49,938 nt of DNA from a virus. Both the position numbers and the translations under genes were made by a program. The stretch spans positions 1 to 49,938 of IMG/VR virus record IMGVR_UViG_3300031251_000030, one strand, 5' to 3'. Below, piece by piece: positions 38,492 through 45,460 of the stretch. How positions within the stretch are numbered: the stretch's first letter is position 1; every line of letters starts with the position of its first letter. The notes below the pieces were generated by a model, which saw only the letters and a list, made by a program, of their open reading frames with translations, made no database searches and was not told the DNA's origin.

Positions 38492-38815
38492 TCAGGAATC
38501 CTCACCGGAATCAAGGGTATAGTCGGATAGGATGTCGCGCGCCAGGAGGTGCAGCCCGCTGTGGACCGCGTGGACGTTATGGTGATCATTTAAGGTTTCC
38601 GAGGCGATCATACCGTCCGGCGTCACGCCGACGATCCCAACTGCGACGAACTTGCCCTCTTTCACGTCCTTGAGCCATTGCTCCAGGCATGCGACGAGTT
38701 CTGGGTCGATCTCTGGCTTGTCATCGACCGGCTCGTCCTGATCGACGACAGGAAATTTCAATAATTTGAAAGTCTTACGGCGCTCTTCAGCAGTCTCGGA
38801 AGCAATCTCGGACAT
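38492..38815 (-). CDS. Unknown acidic protein
   Basis: 107 residues. FVAVGIVGVTPDGMIASETL and a following His-rich helix resemble small phage proteins of unknown role. Its ribosome-binding site GGGAGAG lies in a 10-bp inverted repeat (38820-38872). Confidence 0.6.
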   Translation of the reverse strand: MSEIASETAEERRKTFKLLKFPVVDQDEPVDDKPEIDPELVACLEQWLKDVKEGKFVAVGIVGVTPDGMIASETLNDHHNVHAVHSGLHLLARDILSDYTLDSGEDS

Positions 38816-38819
38816 GGTT

Positions 38820-38872
38820 CTCTCCCGTGAAGGATGGCTGCCGGGGTGGTCAGCTATTCTAACACGGGAGAG
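38820..38872 (-). promoter_or_regulatory. Inverted repeat covering RBS and -10 box
   Basis: CTCTCCCGTG and CACGGGAGAG (38863-38872 and 38820-38829), perfect 10 bp. The downstream arm contains the Shine-Dalgarno GGGAGAG of the gene at 38815. Between the arms lies a TGTTAGAAT extended -10 (38856-38861). Read-through RNA would hide the RBS; RNA started inside would not. Confidence 0.6.
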
Positions 38873-38882
38873 CGATTTGGGA

Positions 38883-39161
38883 CTAGATCGGCAGGAAGGT
38901 GAAGCGGTGGAGCACGACGCTGTTGTCGTCGTAGCGGATGATCTCGTCCCACATGGGCTCCGGTCGAGCCCAGATCGTGCTCTGTGGCGCGCCGACCGCT
39001 TGATAAAGGACTAGGATTCCGGCGTCCTCGGTGTGCTTCGCCCAGCCGATCACCTCATATTCGCCACCCTTGTAGTGTCGCCACTTGGTGCCGACGAGCG
39101 GGATGAATGGATCGACGATGGTCGGCTGGAAGTATGCCTGGGGATTTTCCTTTATACTCAT
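38883..39161 (-). CDS. DUF1653-like protein
   Basis: 92 residues from ATG 39161 (ATGA overlap with the upstream gene). TKWRHYKGGEYEVIGWAKHTED, LVLYQAV and IWARPEPMWDEII match the DUF1653 pattern (KYRHYKGxxYxVxxxA...WVRPxxMFxE). Function of the family unknown. The longer upstream frame is not used. Confidence 0.75.
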   Translation of the reverse strand: MSIKENPQAYFQPTIVDPFIPLVGTKWRHYKGGEYEVIGWAKHTEDAGILVLYQAVGAPQSTIWARPEPMWDEIIRYDDNSVVLHRFTFLPI

Positions 39162-39427
39162 AGACTTATCAGTCCTTTCATCATCCGACCGATCTCGGTG
39201 GAGCGCTGCGCCTTGCCAAATTCGATGGCGGTGTCGAGCATGTGGCGCATCTTGCAGAACTTGAACTTGTCCTTGGGCAGCTCGAATTCCCATCGCAGGT
39301 AATGCGGCGACGACCCAAACTCGATCTGGACGCTCGTCGCCTCGGCGGGCTCGTCGCACCAGGACTTTACGTCGCCACGATTGCGCCAGTAGATGACCCG
39401 ATAGGGTTTCGGTTGGTGGTCAGACAT
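39158..39427 (-). CDS. Unknown small protein
   Basis: 89 residues with YRVIYWRNRGDVKSWCDEP and LRWEFELPKDKFKFCKM, followed by a helix. Overlaps neighbours on both sides by 4 and 8 nt, so it belongs to the operon. Not recognised. Confidence 0.6.
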   Translation of the reverse strand: MSDHQPKPYRVIYWRNRGDVKSWCDEPAEATSVQIEFGSSPHYLRWEFELPKDKFKFCKMRHMLDTAIEFGKAQRSTEIGRMMKGLISL

Positions 39428-39626
39428 GCCTCGCCGCCGCCTCCTCTACCATTTCCCGGGTGACCAGCGGATTGCTCAGCGCGACGTTGCCAGAGACGAA
39501 GCTTAGCATGGAGCGCCGCACGGTCTCCTCGCGCTCGGCGGGCGTGGCGTGGTTCCACCAGTCCATCACGATGGCGATCAGGGCGTCGAGGTCGACCTCG
39601 GCGTTCTCGTCCTTGTGCTCGGTCAT
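39420..39626 (-). CDS. Unknown small acidic protein
   Basis: 68 residues from ATG 39626, which overlaps the upstream stop. Helical: VDLDALIAIVMDWWNHATPAEREETVRR. Not recognised. Confidence 0.6.
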   Translation of the reverse strand: MTEHKDENAEVDLDALIAIVMDWWNHATPAEREETVRRSMLSFVSGNVALSNPLVTREMVEEAAARHV

Positions 39627-39814
39627 GAGTTTACCTTCAGGGCGCGCTCTATGGCAGGTGCGTCCATACGCTTGACGACCCAGACATAACCACCATGAAC
39701 GAAGCCATAGGCGTCGGTGATCTGTTCCTTGGTGAGGTAGCAGCCGGCAATATAACCTGCCGCCGCGCCAACGAAGGTGCAGGTAGTGGTAACAATGATG
39801 AAGTCCCACATCAT
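39623..39814 (-). CDS. Small membrane protein
   Basis: 63 residues from the first of two adjacent ATGs (AAGGAAAAG upstream). Hydrophobic helix WDFIIVTTTCTFVGAAAGYIAGCYL (2-26), then a soluble tail. Coupled to the micro-gene upstream. Confidence 0.6.
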   Translation of the reverse strand: MMWDFIIVTTTCTFVGAAAGYIAGCYLTKEQITDAYGFVHGGYVWVVKRMDAPAIERALKVNS

Positions 39815-39891
39815 GCTTTTCCTTCGAGCAGCTTCTGCCATTCGGCAGCCCAGACAGTCCAGGCTGCCATCCAGAGTGAAATCCAGGGCAT
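39811..39891 (-). CDS. 26-residue Trp-rich micro-protein
   Basis: ATG 39891 overlaps the upstream stop (TGATG), and its own TGA overlaps the ATGATG of the next gene. Sequence MPWISLWMAAWTVWAAEWQK and six more residues, with six Trp in an amphipathic or membrane helix. Precise coupling on both sides is the evidence that it is real. Confidence 0.55.
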   Translation of the reverse strand: MPWISLWMAAWTVWAAEWQKLLEGKA

Positions 39892-40202
39892 CAGTGATAC
39901 CCTTCCTTGATGACCGGGAAGCGTGGTTGCTCCTCTTCGGTAGGCTCGATGATCTCCGCCTCCAGCGCACGGAAGCTATTGAGGAAGCCAAAGCGCTTGA
40001 TCAGGAACCGCGAGAAGGCTTCCGGCGAACAGATGATCGTCGCGCCGCCTATCGCCGAGATACGCGCTATCGCTCCGCTCCCGAGCTTGAACACGTCCGC
40101 GACGAGCGCCAGGACGTCGTCACGGCTCAGCGGCTGCTTGGGGTCGTATTTCCCCGAGAGGCGCACCTGCGCCTCAATGTCGAGGGTGAAGCGAACCTGC
40201 AT
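39891..40202 (-). CDS. Unknown small protein
   Basis: 103 residues from ATG 40202 (TGATG). QVRFTLDIEAQVRLSG and a helix with DDVLALVADVFK; acidic C-terminus. Not recognised. Confidence 0.6.
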   Translation of the reverse strand: MQVRFTLDIEAQVRLSGKYDPKQPLSRDDVLALVADVFKLGSGAIARISAIGGATIICSPEAFSRFLIKRFGFLNSFRALEAEIIEPTEEEQPRFPVIKEGYH

Positions 40203-40780
40203 CAAAGCCTCCAGAGGTTGAGAGCAGACGGGGTGCGGCTGGTGTCCGTGAAGCCGAGCACCGGTTCGTCGTTCATGACTGCCTCGGTGAACGCCTCGGC
40301 GGAAGTATCGATCCGCGTCGAACGCCGGTTGCCGCCGATGACATAGTCCTTGAACCACTTAACTTCGCCAGTCTCGGCGAGAGTGTGCAACGCCCCAACA
40401 GCTTGGTTGGGCCTGATCTTTTCCGGAGCGAAGTCTTCCGACGCAATCAGTTCGAGAGCCTGATCCTCGGTGATGCCGAAGATGCGCGCCACGATCTCGA
40501 TCAGCGTGGTCGGAGTCTGGTTGATCACTTCGCTCAGACCGGTGTGATCAAGGGGCTTCTGGCGCTTGCCGCCGTCGAAGAAGAACAGCGCGACCGCATA
40601 GCCGGCGATGTCGGCGACGAACGGACGTTCACGCCCGCTCATGTCGCGGATGTCCTTATCGGCGTTGACCGCGTTGAAATAGGTGTTGTGGCTGTAGCCA
40701 ACGAACGGAATCTCGCCGAATTCGATGGCGTCGGCGACCGCAATGATGGAATCCTTGCGCAACTGCTTTTCCTTATTCAT
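40202..40780 (-). CDS. Unknown protein
   Basis: 192 residues from ATG 40780; the open frame further upstream lacks a plausible start. Helical C-terminal half with PTTLIEIVARIFGITEDQALELI; the N-terminal part contains AGYAVALFFFDGGK. No family recognised. Confidence 0.6.
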   Translation of the reverse strand: MNKEKQLRKDSIIAVADAIEFGEIPFVGYSHNTYFNAVNADKDIRDMSGRERPFVADIAGYAVALFFFDGGKRQKPLDHTGLSEVINQTPTTLIEIVARIFGITEDQALELIASEDFAPEKIRPNQAVGALHTLAETGEVKWFKDYVIGGNRRSTRIDTSAEAFTEAVMNDEPVLGFTDTSRTPSALNLWRL

Positions 40781-40847
40781 CTCTGTGCCCTTACTAGTAA
40801 CGGTGGGAGCGACGCGCCATAGCGCGCCGCCTCGACTGGATGTTGCG

Positions 40848-41219
40848 TTATTCGCGGATGCCGGTGATGAAATAGCCGGTCGAGCCATCCCACGGTGCGG
40901 TAGGAACGATCTGCTCGTAGGTGAGCGTGACGCGCTCGCCGGACTCCAAAGCCGCCTCGATCTTCGGCACGAGCTTCTCGTCCTTGACGGTGAACTCGAA
41001 GGTGTTGGCGGCGTTGTAGGCCGAGACGTTGCCCTTCGCGTCGGTCGAGTAGTTCGTCTTGATGCCGCCGAGATTCATCTCGCCTTCCCAGGTCTTCCAG
41101 ATCGCGCCTTTGTGCGAGAACTTGATGATCTGTCCGGCTCGATCTCCATCGCTGTAGACGCAGCCGCCGAGGAGGGTCGCCGTGATCAAGGCGGCGGGAA
41201 ATAACGCGATCTTCTTCAT
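40848..41219 (-). CDS. Lipoprotein
   Basis: 123 residues. Signal peptide with lipobox LLGGC (Cys20), then YSDGDRAGQIIKFSHKGAIWKTWEGEMNLGG, a pattern known from small lipoproteins of phages, plasmids and bacterial genomes (SEGxRxGxxxKxSxKGxxxKTxEGE). Anchored at the outer membrane by inference. Its function is not established. Confidence 0.8.
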   Translation of the reverse strand: MKKIALFPAALITATLLGGCVYSDGDRAGQIIKFSHKGAIWKTWEGEMNLGGIKTNYSTDAKGNVSAYNAANTFEFTVKDEKLVPKIEAALESGERVTLTYEQIVPTAPWDGSTGYFITGIRE

Positions 41220-41243
41220 GGTTCTTCCTTCAGGTTTCCTGTT

Positions 41244-41573
41244 TCAGTTCACGATCTTGAATCGTCCGCTGCCGATCAGCGCTCGGGCGGCGGCTTCTTT
41301 GTCGCGCGGGACCTCGACGATCAGCCGAGCGGTGTTCTGTTTCTTCAGCCATCGGCGCGCGACGACGACGAGCGATTCATCTTCGCGGTCTCCCGTGCGG
41401 CGGATGGTGCCGGACTTGATGGTAACTACCGAGGAGATAGGGGCTGGATACCCGTCTTCCCAAGGCTTTCCATCGAATAGAAGTTCCTCCTCCTCCATCC
41501 AAGCATCGCCTTCCCACGGCTCCTCGGCGGTCATGAAGTAGTTGAAGTTGAGTCCAGAAAGCTTCACTGCCAT
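41244..41573 (-). CDS. Unknown small protein
   Basis: 109 residues from ATG 41573. EEPWEGDAWMEEEELLFDGKPWEDGYP is acidic and Trp-rich; the C-terminal half is basic, with VVVARRWLKKQNTARLIVEV. Overlaps the upstream gene by 10 nt. Confidence 0.55.
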   Translation of the reverse strand: MAVKLSGLNFNYFMTAEEPWEGDAWMEEEELLFDGKPWEDGYPAPISSVVTIKSGTIRRTGDREDESLVVVARRWLKKQNTARLIVEVPRDKEAAARALIGSGRFKIVN

Positions 41574-41758
41574 TTGCGGTTGATCCAATGATCCACCAAG
41601 GCCAGCAGGGCCGAGACGGAGAACAGGCTGATCAGAACCGACCATGGCTCATGCCAGAACGGCACCGACACGTCCGGAAAGCACTCCCGGGCGTAGACAC
41701 AGGCGTCGTTCCAATCTTCCAGGTATTTCTGCATGTCCGTGGTCATGTCAATTTTCAT
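41564..41758 (-). CDS. Small membrane protein
   Basis: 64 residues from ATG 41758. Soluble N-terminal half, then a hydrophobic helix SVLISLFSVSALLALVDHW near the end. A TTGACA-N17-TATGAA element overlaps the start codon (41754-41782), so the true start could be the later ATG at residue 5 (leaderless). Confidence 0.55.
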   Translation of the reverse strand: MKIDMTTDMQKYLEDWNDACVYARECFPDVSVPFWHEPWSVLISLFSVSALLALVDHWINRKWQ

Positions 41759-41782
41759 AGCTGCCCGCCCTGGCTTTGTCAA
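41754..41782 (-). promoter_or_regulatory. Possible promoter at the start of the small membrane protein gene
   Basis: TTGACA (41777-41782), 17-nt spacer, TATGAA (41754-41759). A second TTGACA lies at 41799-41804, in the stop codon region of the HAD gene. Confidence 0.5.
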
Positions 41783-41800
41783 CTATCCTGTCGTCGATTG

Positions 41801-42250
41801 TCAAAAATCTCCAGGCGCAACCTGGAGGCATCGCACTCCCGCTTCACGCCACGCTGACACGACGCGGTTGCGATCATCGAAAGCCAACCACGGATGGAAG
41901 CCATCGGCGTTCATCGCCGCGATCATTTCAGTCTTGACCACGCTGTCGTCGCGGCGGTCGCCGGTAGGGCGCATATAGAGCTTGAGGAACGGGATGCCGT
42001 GGCTGCGCAGCCAATGGATGGTGTTGGTGCGGTGCGTTTCGTCGCGCCCCGTCGCCAGCACGATGCGATGTCCGGCAGCATAGAGCGCATGAAGAATCGC
42101 CACGATGTCCCAATGCGGCTCGTCATAGACCAGCTCGGCGAAGAAAGTGCCCCAATCCTTGGGGCTCTTATTCAGGTGGTGCTGTCGATTCTTGGTGTCG
42201 GACAGCGTGCCGTCGAGATCGAACACGACGACTGAGAGGGTGGTTCTCAT
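41801..42250 (-). CDS. HAD-family phosphatase (PseT phosphatase-like)
   Basis: 149 residues. VFDLDGTLSD (catalytic Asp10 and Asp12), IVLATGRDE (motif II-like), LAFDDRNRVVSAW (motif IV). The size and motifs match the 3'-phosphatase half of T4 polynucleotide kinase; no kinase domain is present. Likely repairs RNA or DNA 3' ends, or dephosphorylates nucleotides. Confidence 0.8.
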   Translation of the reverse strand: MRTTLSVVVFDLDGTLSDTKNRQHHLNKSPKDWGTFFAELVYDEPHWDIVAILHALYAAGHRIVLATGRDETHRTNTIHWLRSHGIPFLKLYMRPTGDRRDDSVVKTEMIAAMNADGFHPWLAFDDRNRVVSAWREAGVRCLQVAPGDF

Positions 42251-42696
42251 TGATTCACCTTCGTCGCTACCGAGCGGTCGGCGTTTGGTTTTGCCAGATC
42301 GATTCCGACGACGATCACGTTGTCGTCCGCGTCCCGCGCCTCGTTGACCGGGTTCAGCTTGATCGGTTGGCGCTGGTGGAACGGATGCTCAGCCAAGGTT
42401 CCGAGGTGGCATATCGGCTCGTCCTTCGCGATGATGCGCCCGGTGACCGTGCCGCCACCGTAGCGCGTCGCCGCGATCCAAGCGTCGGTGAACACCCTCC
42501 CGTCGTCACCGACGCCGAGGTTCTTGAGAATCGCCTTCAGCTTGCGGCGCTCCTCGACCAGCTCGGTGTTATTGACGAGCAGCTCGGCGATGCGCTTGTC
42601 CTTAGTCTCGGATGATAGCACCAGGGCGGCGTAGCGACGCTCCAGGACGACGAAATCCATTCCTTCGAGGGATGCTTGCTTGACCTTTGAAAACAT
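42247..42696 (-). CDS. Unknown coiled-coil protein
   Basis: 149 residues from ATG 42696. LSSETKDKRIAELLVNNTELVEERRKL (about 24-55) forms a coiled coil; beta-type C-terminal half with DDNVIVVGIDLAKP. Coupled to the HAD gene by ATGA. Confidence 0.55.
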   Translation of the reverse strand: MFSKVKQASLEGMDFVVLERRYAALVLSSETKDKRIAELLVNNTELVEERRKLKAILKNLGVGDDGRVFTDAWIAATRYGGGTVTGRIIAKDEPICHLGTLAEHPFHQRQPIKLNPVNEARDADDNVIVVGIDLAKPNADRSVATKVNQ

Positions 42697-42698
42697 GA

Positions 42699-42938
42699 TC
42701 AGGCCCTTTCGAAACTGCTGTAGCGTGACGTTGGCGCGCCAGCTCCCATCAGAGTCTCCTCCAATGGAGTCATCTCGTGCCAATCTTCGAGGATTTCTTC
42801 CACCCGTGAGGAGTCGACCTTGAGCTGGACCTTGTGGGTTGCGTCACGCTCGACGTATTTCGTCGAGGTGCTTCCAGCCTTACAGGTGACGACATATTCC
42901 TCCGTCACCCGGATGCGCTTGACGAAGCTCTTCGACAT
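42699..42938 (-). CDS. Unknown small protein
   Basis: 79 residues from ATG 42938. KRIRVTEEYVVTCKAG and HKVQLKVDSSRVEEIL suggest a small beta-hairpin plus helix. Overlaps the Tad2-like gene by 1 nt. Confidence 0.55.
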   Translation of the reverse strand: MSKSFVKRIRVTEEYVVTCKAGSTSTKYVERDATHKVQLKVDSSRVEEILEDWHEMTPLEETLMGAGAPTSRYSSFERA

Positions 42939-43267
42939 CAATGACCCTCCCGGGTCTTGTCGTTGGTGTCGACCCAATCGTGCGAGAACTGGTCGAGCTG
43001 GCTCGGCGTGTAAGGGATGCATCCACGCGGAGAGACCTCTTCAAGGTAAGACATCTCGCGCTTGGCGAACGACGCCCGCAGCTTGACGTAGACACCAGCC
43101 TCCCATTCCTCCCGTCGCATGACGCTTCCCTGTTTCATCAGGCGTAGCGCGTCGCTGTAGTCGACGGGATGGGTAAAGTATTCCTCCACCGGCGTATTGA
43201 CTGTCTCGGCGCGAGACTGTTCCTTCAGCCGGGTTCGTTGGAGGTGAACGACGTTGTCTTGAGCCAT
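42938..43267 (-). CDS. DUF2829/Tad2-like protein
   Basis: 109 residues. DYSDALRLMKQGSVMRREEWEAGVYVKL and IPYTPSQLDQFSHDWV follow the DUF2829 pattern (F..AL..mk.G..v.R..W ... PSQ.D....DW). Tad2 proteins of this family sequester the cyclic ADP-ribose signal of Thoeris defence. The residues between the two conserved ends differ, so the anti-defence role is inferred. Confidence 0.6.
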   Translation of the reverse strand: MAQDNVVHLQRTRLKEQSRAETVNTPVEEYFTHPVDYSDALRLMKQGSVMRREEWEAGVYVKLRASFAKREMSYLEEVSPRGCIPYTPSQLDQFSHDWVDTNDKTREGH

Positions 43268-43573
43268 TTACGTTTTGTCCTGTTGGTCTGATCCAGAGCC
43301 TTGCTCTGGTGGGATGCCCTTGATCAGCCACTCGTTCGTGGCTTTGGTTCGCATGAATTCTTGGTGGTCCTTGGTCCACTCCTCGACAGCGCAGTCGAAT
43401 TTACGCCGAGCGCCGGTGAGTTGATCAAAGAACGTGTTTACGAGGAACACGAGAGCATCTTGCTGCCTGCGAAGTAGTTCTATCTCCGCATTCTTGTTCT
43501 CGATGGTGAAGTCGCTGCCTCTCAGACGCTTCACCAGAGTATCTTTATCCAAAGACTCATAGTCGTCCGACAT
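43268..43573 (-). CDS. Unknown coiled-coil protein
   Basis: 101 residues. NKNAEIELLRRQQDALVFLVNTFFDQL is a probable coiled coil; Gln- and Ser-rich end. Coupled to the DUF1643-like gene by TAATG. Confidence 0.55.
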   Translation of the reverse strand: MSDDYESLDKDTLVKRLRGSDFTIENKNAEIELLRRQQDALVFLVNTFFDQLTGARRKFDCAVEEWTKDHQEFMRTKATNEWLIKGIPPEQGSGSDQQDKT

Positions 43574-44130
43574 TAGGCTGCCTTCTCCTCTCGGCGCGAA
43601 CGTCCCGCGTCGCGCATCTGGTAATCAATCAGCGGCGCATTCGCCGGTAGGTAAAGCGGATGTCGAGGGTGACCTTCCTTGGTCACTCCCAGGCATTTTA
43701 GGGTCGCGCCGGACTCGATCATCAACCGCGCGACGTGATCTGCCTGCGGCCCACCGCCGACCGCTCCCCAGGCGCAGATGACCGGAACCTCGCGCCGCTT
43801 GGCGTTGGTCGCCATGACCCGCAGGTAAAGCTCGTTGTCGGGTCCGATTGGATCAGTGCCGAAGATAGCAGCGCGCCGCACGTCGACTGGGTCGGTCGCG
43901 CGGAACGCGAAAAGGTTGGCGACGAATATGCCGCCGTAGCCCTCGCGCTTGGCAAAATTCATGCACCGGCGGATGGTCGGATCATCGATCTTGTCGTCCG
44001 CCATCGACGGATTCAGCATGACGAACGGCAGCATGCCGCGTGAGTATTCCCACACGCGCGTCAGCATGTAGCGATACGCGCCGCATGGCGAGATGATTGC
44101 GTCCTTGTGGACCTCACGAAGCTCGGTCAT
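43573..44130 (-). CDS. DUF1643-like protein
   Basis: 185 residues. FVMLNPSMADDKIDDPTIRRC, GGIFVANLFAFRATDP and GTDPIGPDN match DUF1643, a widespread family of unknown biochemical role. Coupled on both sides (ATGA, TAATG). Confidence 0.82.
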   Translation of the reverse strand: MTELREVHKDAIISPCGAYRYMLTRVWEYSRGMLPFVMLNPSMADDKIDDPTIRRCMNFAKREGYGGIFVANLFAFRATDPVDVRRAAIFGTDPIGPDNELYLRVMATNAKRREVPVICAWGAVGGGPQADHVARLMIESGATLKCLGVTKEGHPRHPLYLPANAPLIDYQMRDAGRSRREEKAA

Positions 44131-44396
44131 GCTGACGTCACTTTTATTGGGCGACGCATCGACGTCACTTCAGGGTATTGGGTGACGCGGGAATGATCCG
44201 CGACCGATTTGGCTAGTGCGGCGGCGAACTCCTCCGCCGAGTCGTAACCGAGCGCCTTGAAGACGGCGGTGCTGACCACGACCTGCTCCTGATAGGGCAG
44301 GTAGACGCGCACGATCTCGTGGGTCTTGTAGTCGATCACGTCGATCTTGATGACGTGTTCTGGTGCGATGTAGATGTCGTCGGTGATTTTGATCAT
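44127..44396 (-). CDS. Unknown small protein
   Basis: 89 residues. DDIYIAPEHVIKIDVIDYKTHEIVRVYL is beta-rich; a helix with SAEEFAAALAKS follows. Three nucleotides after the next gene upstream. Confidence 0.55.
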   Translation of the reverse strand: MIKITDDIYIAPEHVIKIDVIDYKTHEIVRVYLPYQEQVVVSTAVFKALGYDSAEEFAAALAKSVADHSRVTQYPEVTSMRRPIKVTSA

Positions 44397-44399
44397 CTG

Positions 44400-44543
44400 T
44401 CACTCCAACGCAAGTAATACGACGGTAATCAGCAAGAAGAACGTTGCGGCTATTGACGCAACTACTTCGCCAACTTGCGAGCTGGTGGTCGCAGAGGCCA
44501 GGAGGAATCCGACCGTCAGGACTGCGGAGGCGAGCGCTTTCAT
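44400..44543 (-). CDS. Two-helix membrane protein (47 residues)
   Basis: From ATG 44543, overlapping the upstream gene. Two hydrophobic segments (about 4-18 and 24-46) that end the protein. Holin-like in size and shape only; there is no endolysin beside it. Confidence 0.5.
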   Translation of the reverse strand: MKALASAVLTVGFLLASATTSSQVGEVVASIAATFFLLITVVLLALE

Positions 44544-44821
44544 CGACCGCTCCCGATCCGCTCGCCCTCGATCCGGCGGCGTGCGATGCGCAGTCCGATA
44601 TGGGCGGTCTCTTCCATGCGCTTGGCTGGAACTTCCTCTCCCCACGCCATGGTGATGACACCGAACGTGCGACCGAGCTCCAGCTCGCCCAGCAAGTCGA
44701 CCGGAATGTTAGCCAATCGCGTCAGGCGGTTCATCGGCGACGGCAGAGTCCGGAACGCCAACCACAAGAGCACGGCTCCAATGAACGCACGGACGCGGTA
44801 AATGAACGGAACGGACTTCAT
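44540..44821 (-). CDS. Unknown membrane-associated protein
   Basis: 93 residues. One hydrophobic helix (AFIGAVLLWLAF, about 12-23) and a basic C-terminus. Coupled on both sides by 4-nt overlaps. Confidence 0.55.
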   Translation of the reverse strand: MKSVPFIYRVRAFIGAVLLWLAFRTLPSPMNRLTRLANIPVDLLGELELGRTFGVITMAWGEEVPAKRMEETAHIGLRIARRRIEGERIGSGR

Positions 44822-45009
44822 GTCTCGTCCTCCTCGTATCGAGCCTTCGCGTGCTCGCTGCTGCCAAAGAAGTCGGCACGCTTGACGCCGCCGCGATAGC
44901 GCCAGCGGTGGGTGCGCATGGTGAGGTGGCTGAGCGGCTCGGTGGTTGAGTTCAGAATGTGGCGGAGCCGACGAACCTCAGACCGGCGGTGTTCCTTCTT
45001 GGTTGCCAT
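44818..45009 (-). CDS. Unknown basic protein
   Basis: 63 residues from ATG 45009. Lys/Arg-rich N-terminal half (MATKKEHRRSEVRRLRH), which could bind nucleic acid. Carries one copy of the GGTTGAGTTCAGA motif on the plus strand (44944-44956), probably by chance. Confidence 0.5.
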   Translation of the reverse strand: MATKKEHRRSEVRRLRHILNSTTEPLSHLTMRTHRWRYRGGVKRADFFGSSEHAKARYEEDET

Positions 45010-45010
45010 G

Positions 45011-45148
45011 TCAGTGAGCCCACATGGCGATGATCGTCGGAGCGATCTCATGGAAGCCGACCGTGCCGGCGATGCAGATCAGAACGGCGATGATGGCGAA
45101 TTCAAGAGGGGTCGCCGAGCCGTCATTCCCCTGGTCGATGTCCTTCAT
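45011..45148 (-). CDS. Small membrane protein (45 residues)
   Basis: ATG 45148 with GGAGAAGAAC upstream. One hydrophobic helix EFAIIAVLICIAGTVGF (about 16-32). Its TGA lies 1 nt from the next ATG. An extended -10 TGCGCTAGGAT lies upstream near 45250. Confidence 0.6.
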   Translation of the reverse strand: MKDIDQGNDGSATPLEFAIIAVLICIAGTVGFHEIAPTIIAMWAH

Positions 45149-45316
45149 GTTCTTCTCCGTGCCAGTATTCTTCTCTGTGTCGGGTGATGGCGCATCGGGA
45201 ACTTGTCAAAGATTGCCGTGGGTCATCTCGATCTTTTTGTCAGAAATCCTAGCGCACGTCAACAGGTAAAATAGCATTTACGGCAATGAAAATAGCCGAC
45301 ACAATCCCGGGCGCTG

Positions 45317-45357
45317 ACAAAAAGAGAGCCGGCGGCGATTGCTCGCGGCACCGGCTC
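45317..45357 (-). terminator. Intrinsic terminator of the sRNA candidate
   Basis: Minus strand GAGCCGG, 18-nt loop, CCGGCTC (45326-45357), then TCTTTTTG. Confidence 0.75.
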
Positions 45358-45392
45358 AGTTAACCCAACCACAGAATCCTCAGAACGAGGGA
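45318..45392 (-). ncRNA. Candidate small RNA, about 75 nt
   Basis: Transcript expected between promoter 45399-45427 and terminator 45317-45357. No start codon followed by a credible frame. Alternatively a terminated leader (attenuator) for the operon that begins at 45148. The rest of the gap 45149-45460 holds only the extended -10 near 45250. Confidence 0.5.
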
Positions 45393-45398
45393 ACCAGA

Positions 45399-45427
45399 AT
45401 TCTATAACGGCTTCAGGTTTATGTCAA
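45399..45427 (-). promoter_or_regulatory. Strong promoter upstream of the sRNA candidate
   Basis: TTGACA (45422-45427), 17-nt spacer, TAGAAT (45399-45404). Expected start near 45392. Confidence 0.8.
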
Positions 45428-45460
45428 GAAAAATGACAACGCCTCGCGCTTCCCTGCGGC

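Noticed and set aside
44400-44543. Holin gene
   Set aside because: Size and two membrane helices fit, but no endolysin or spanin genes lie nearby.
5223-44956. Single copies of GGTTGAGYKCAGA-like motifs in genes (5223, 15276, 44944)
   Set aside because: All lie in coding sequence where the complementary strand encodes L-x-S-T type peptides, and they are isolated. Probably chance; only the cluster at 47.8-48.1 kb is taken as iterons.
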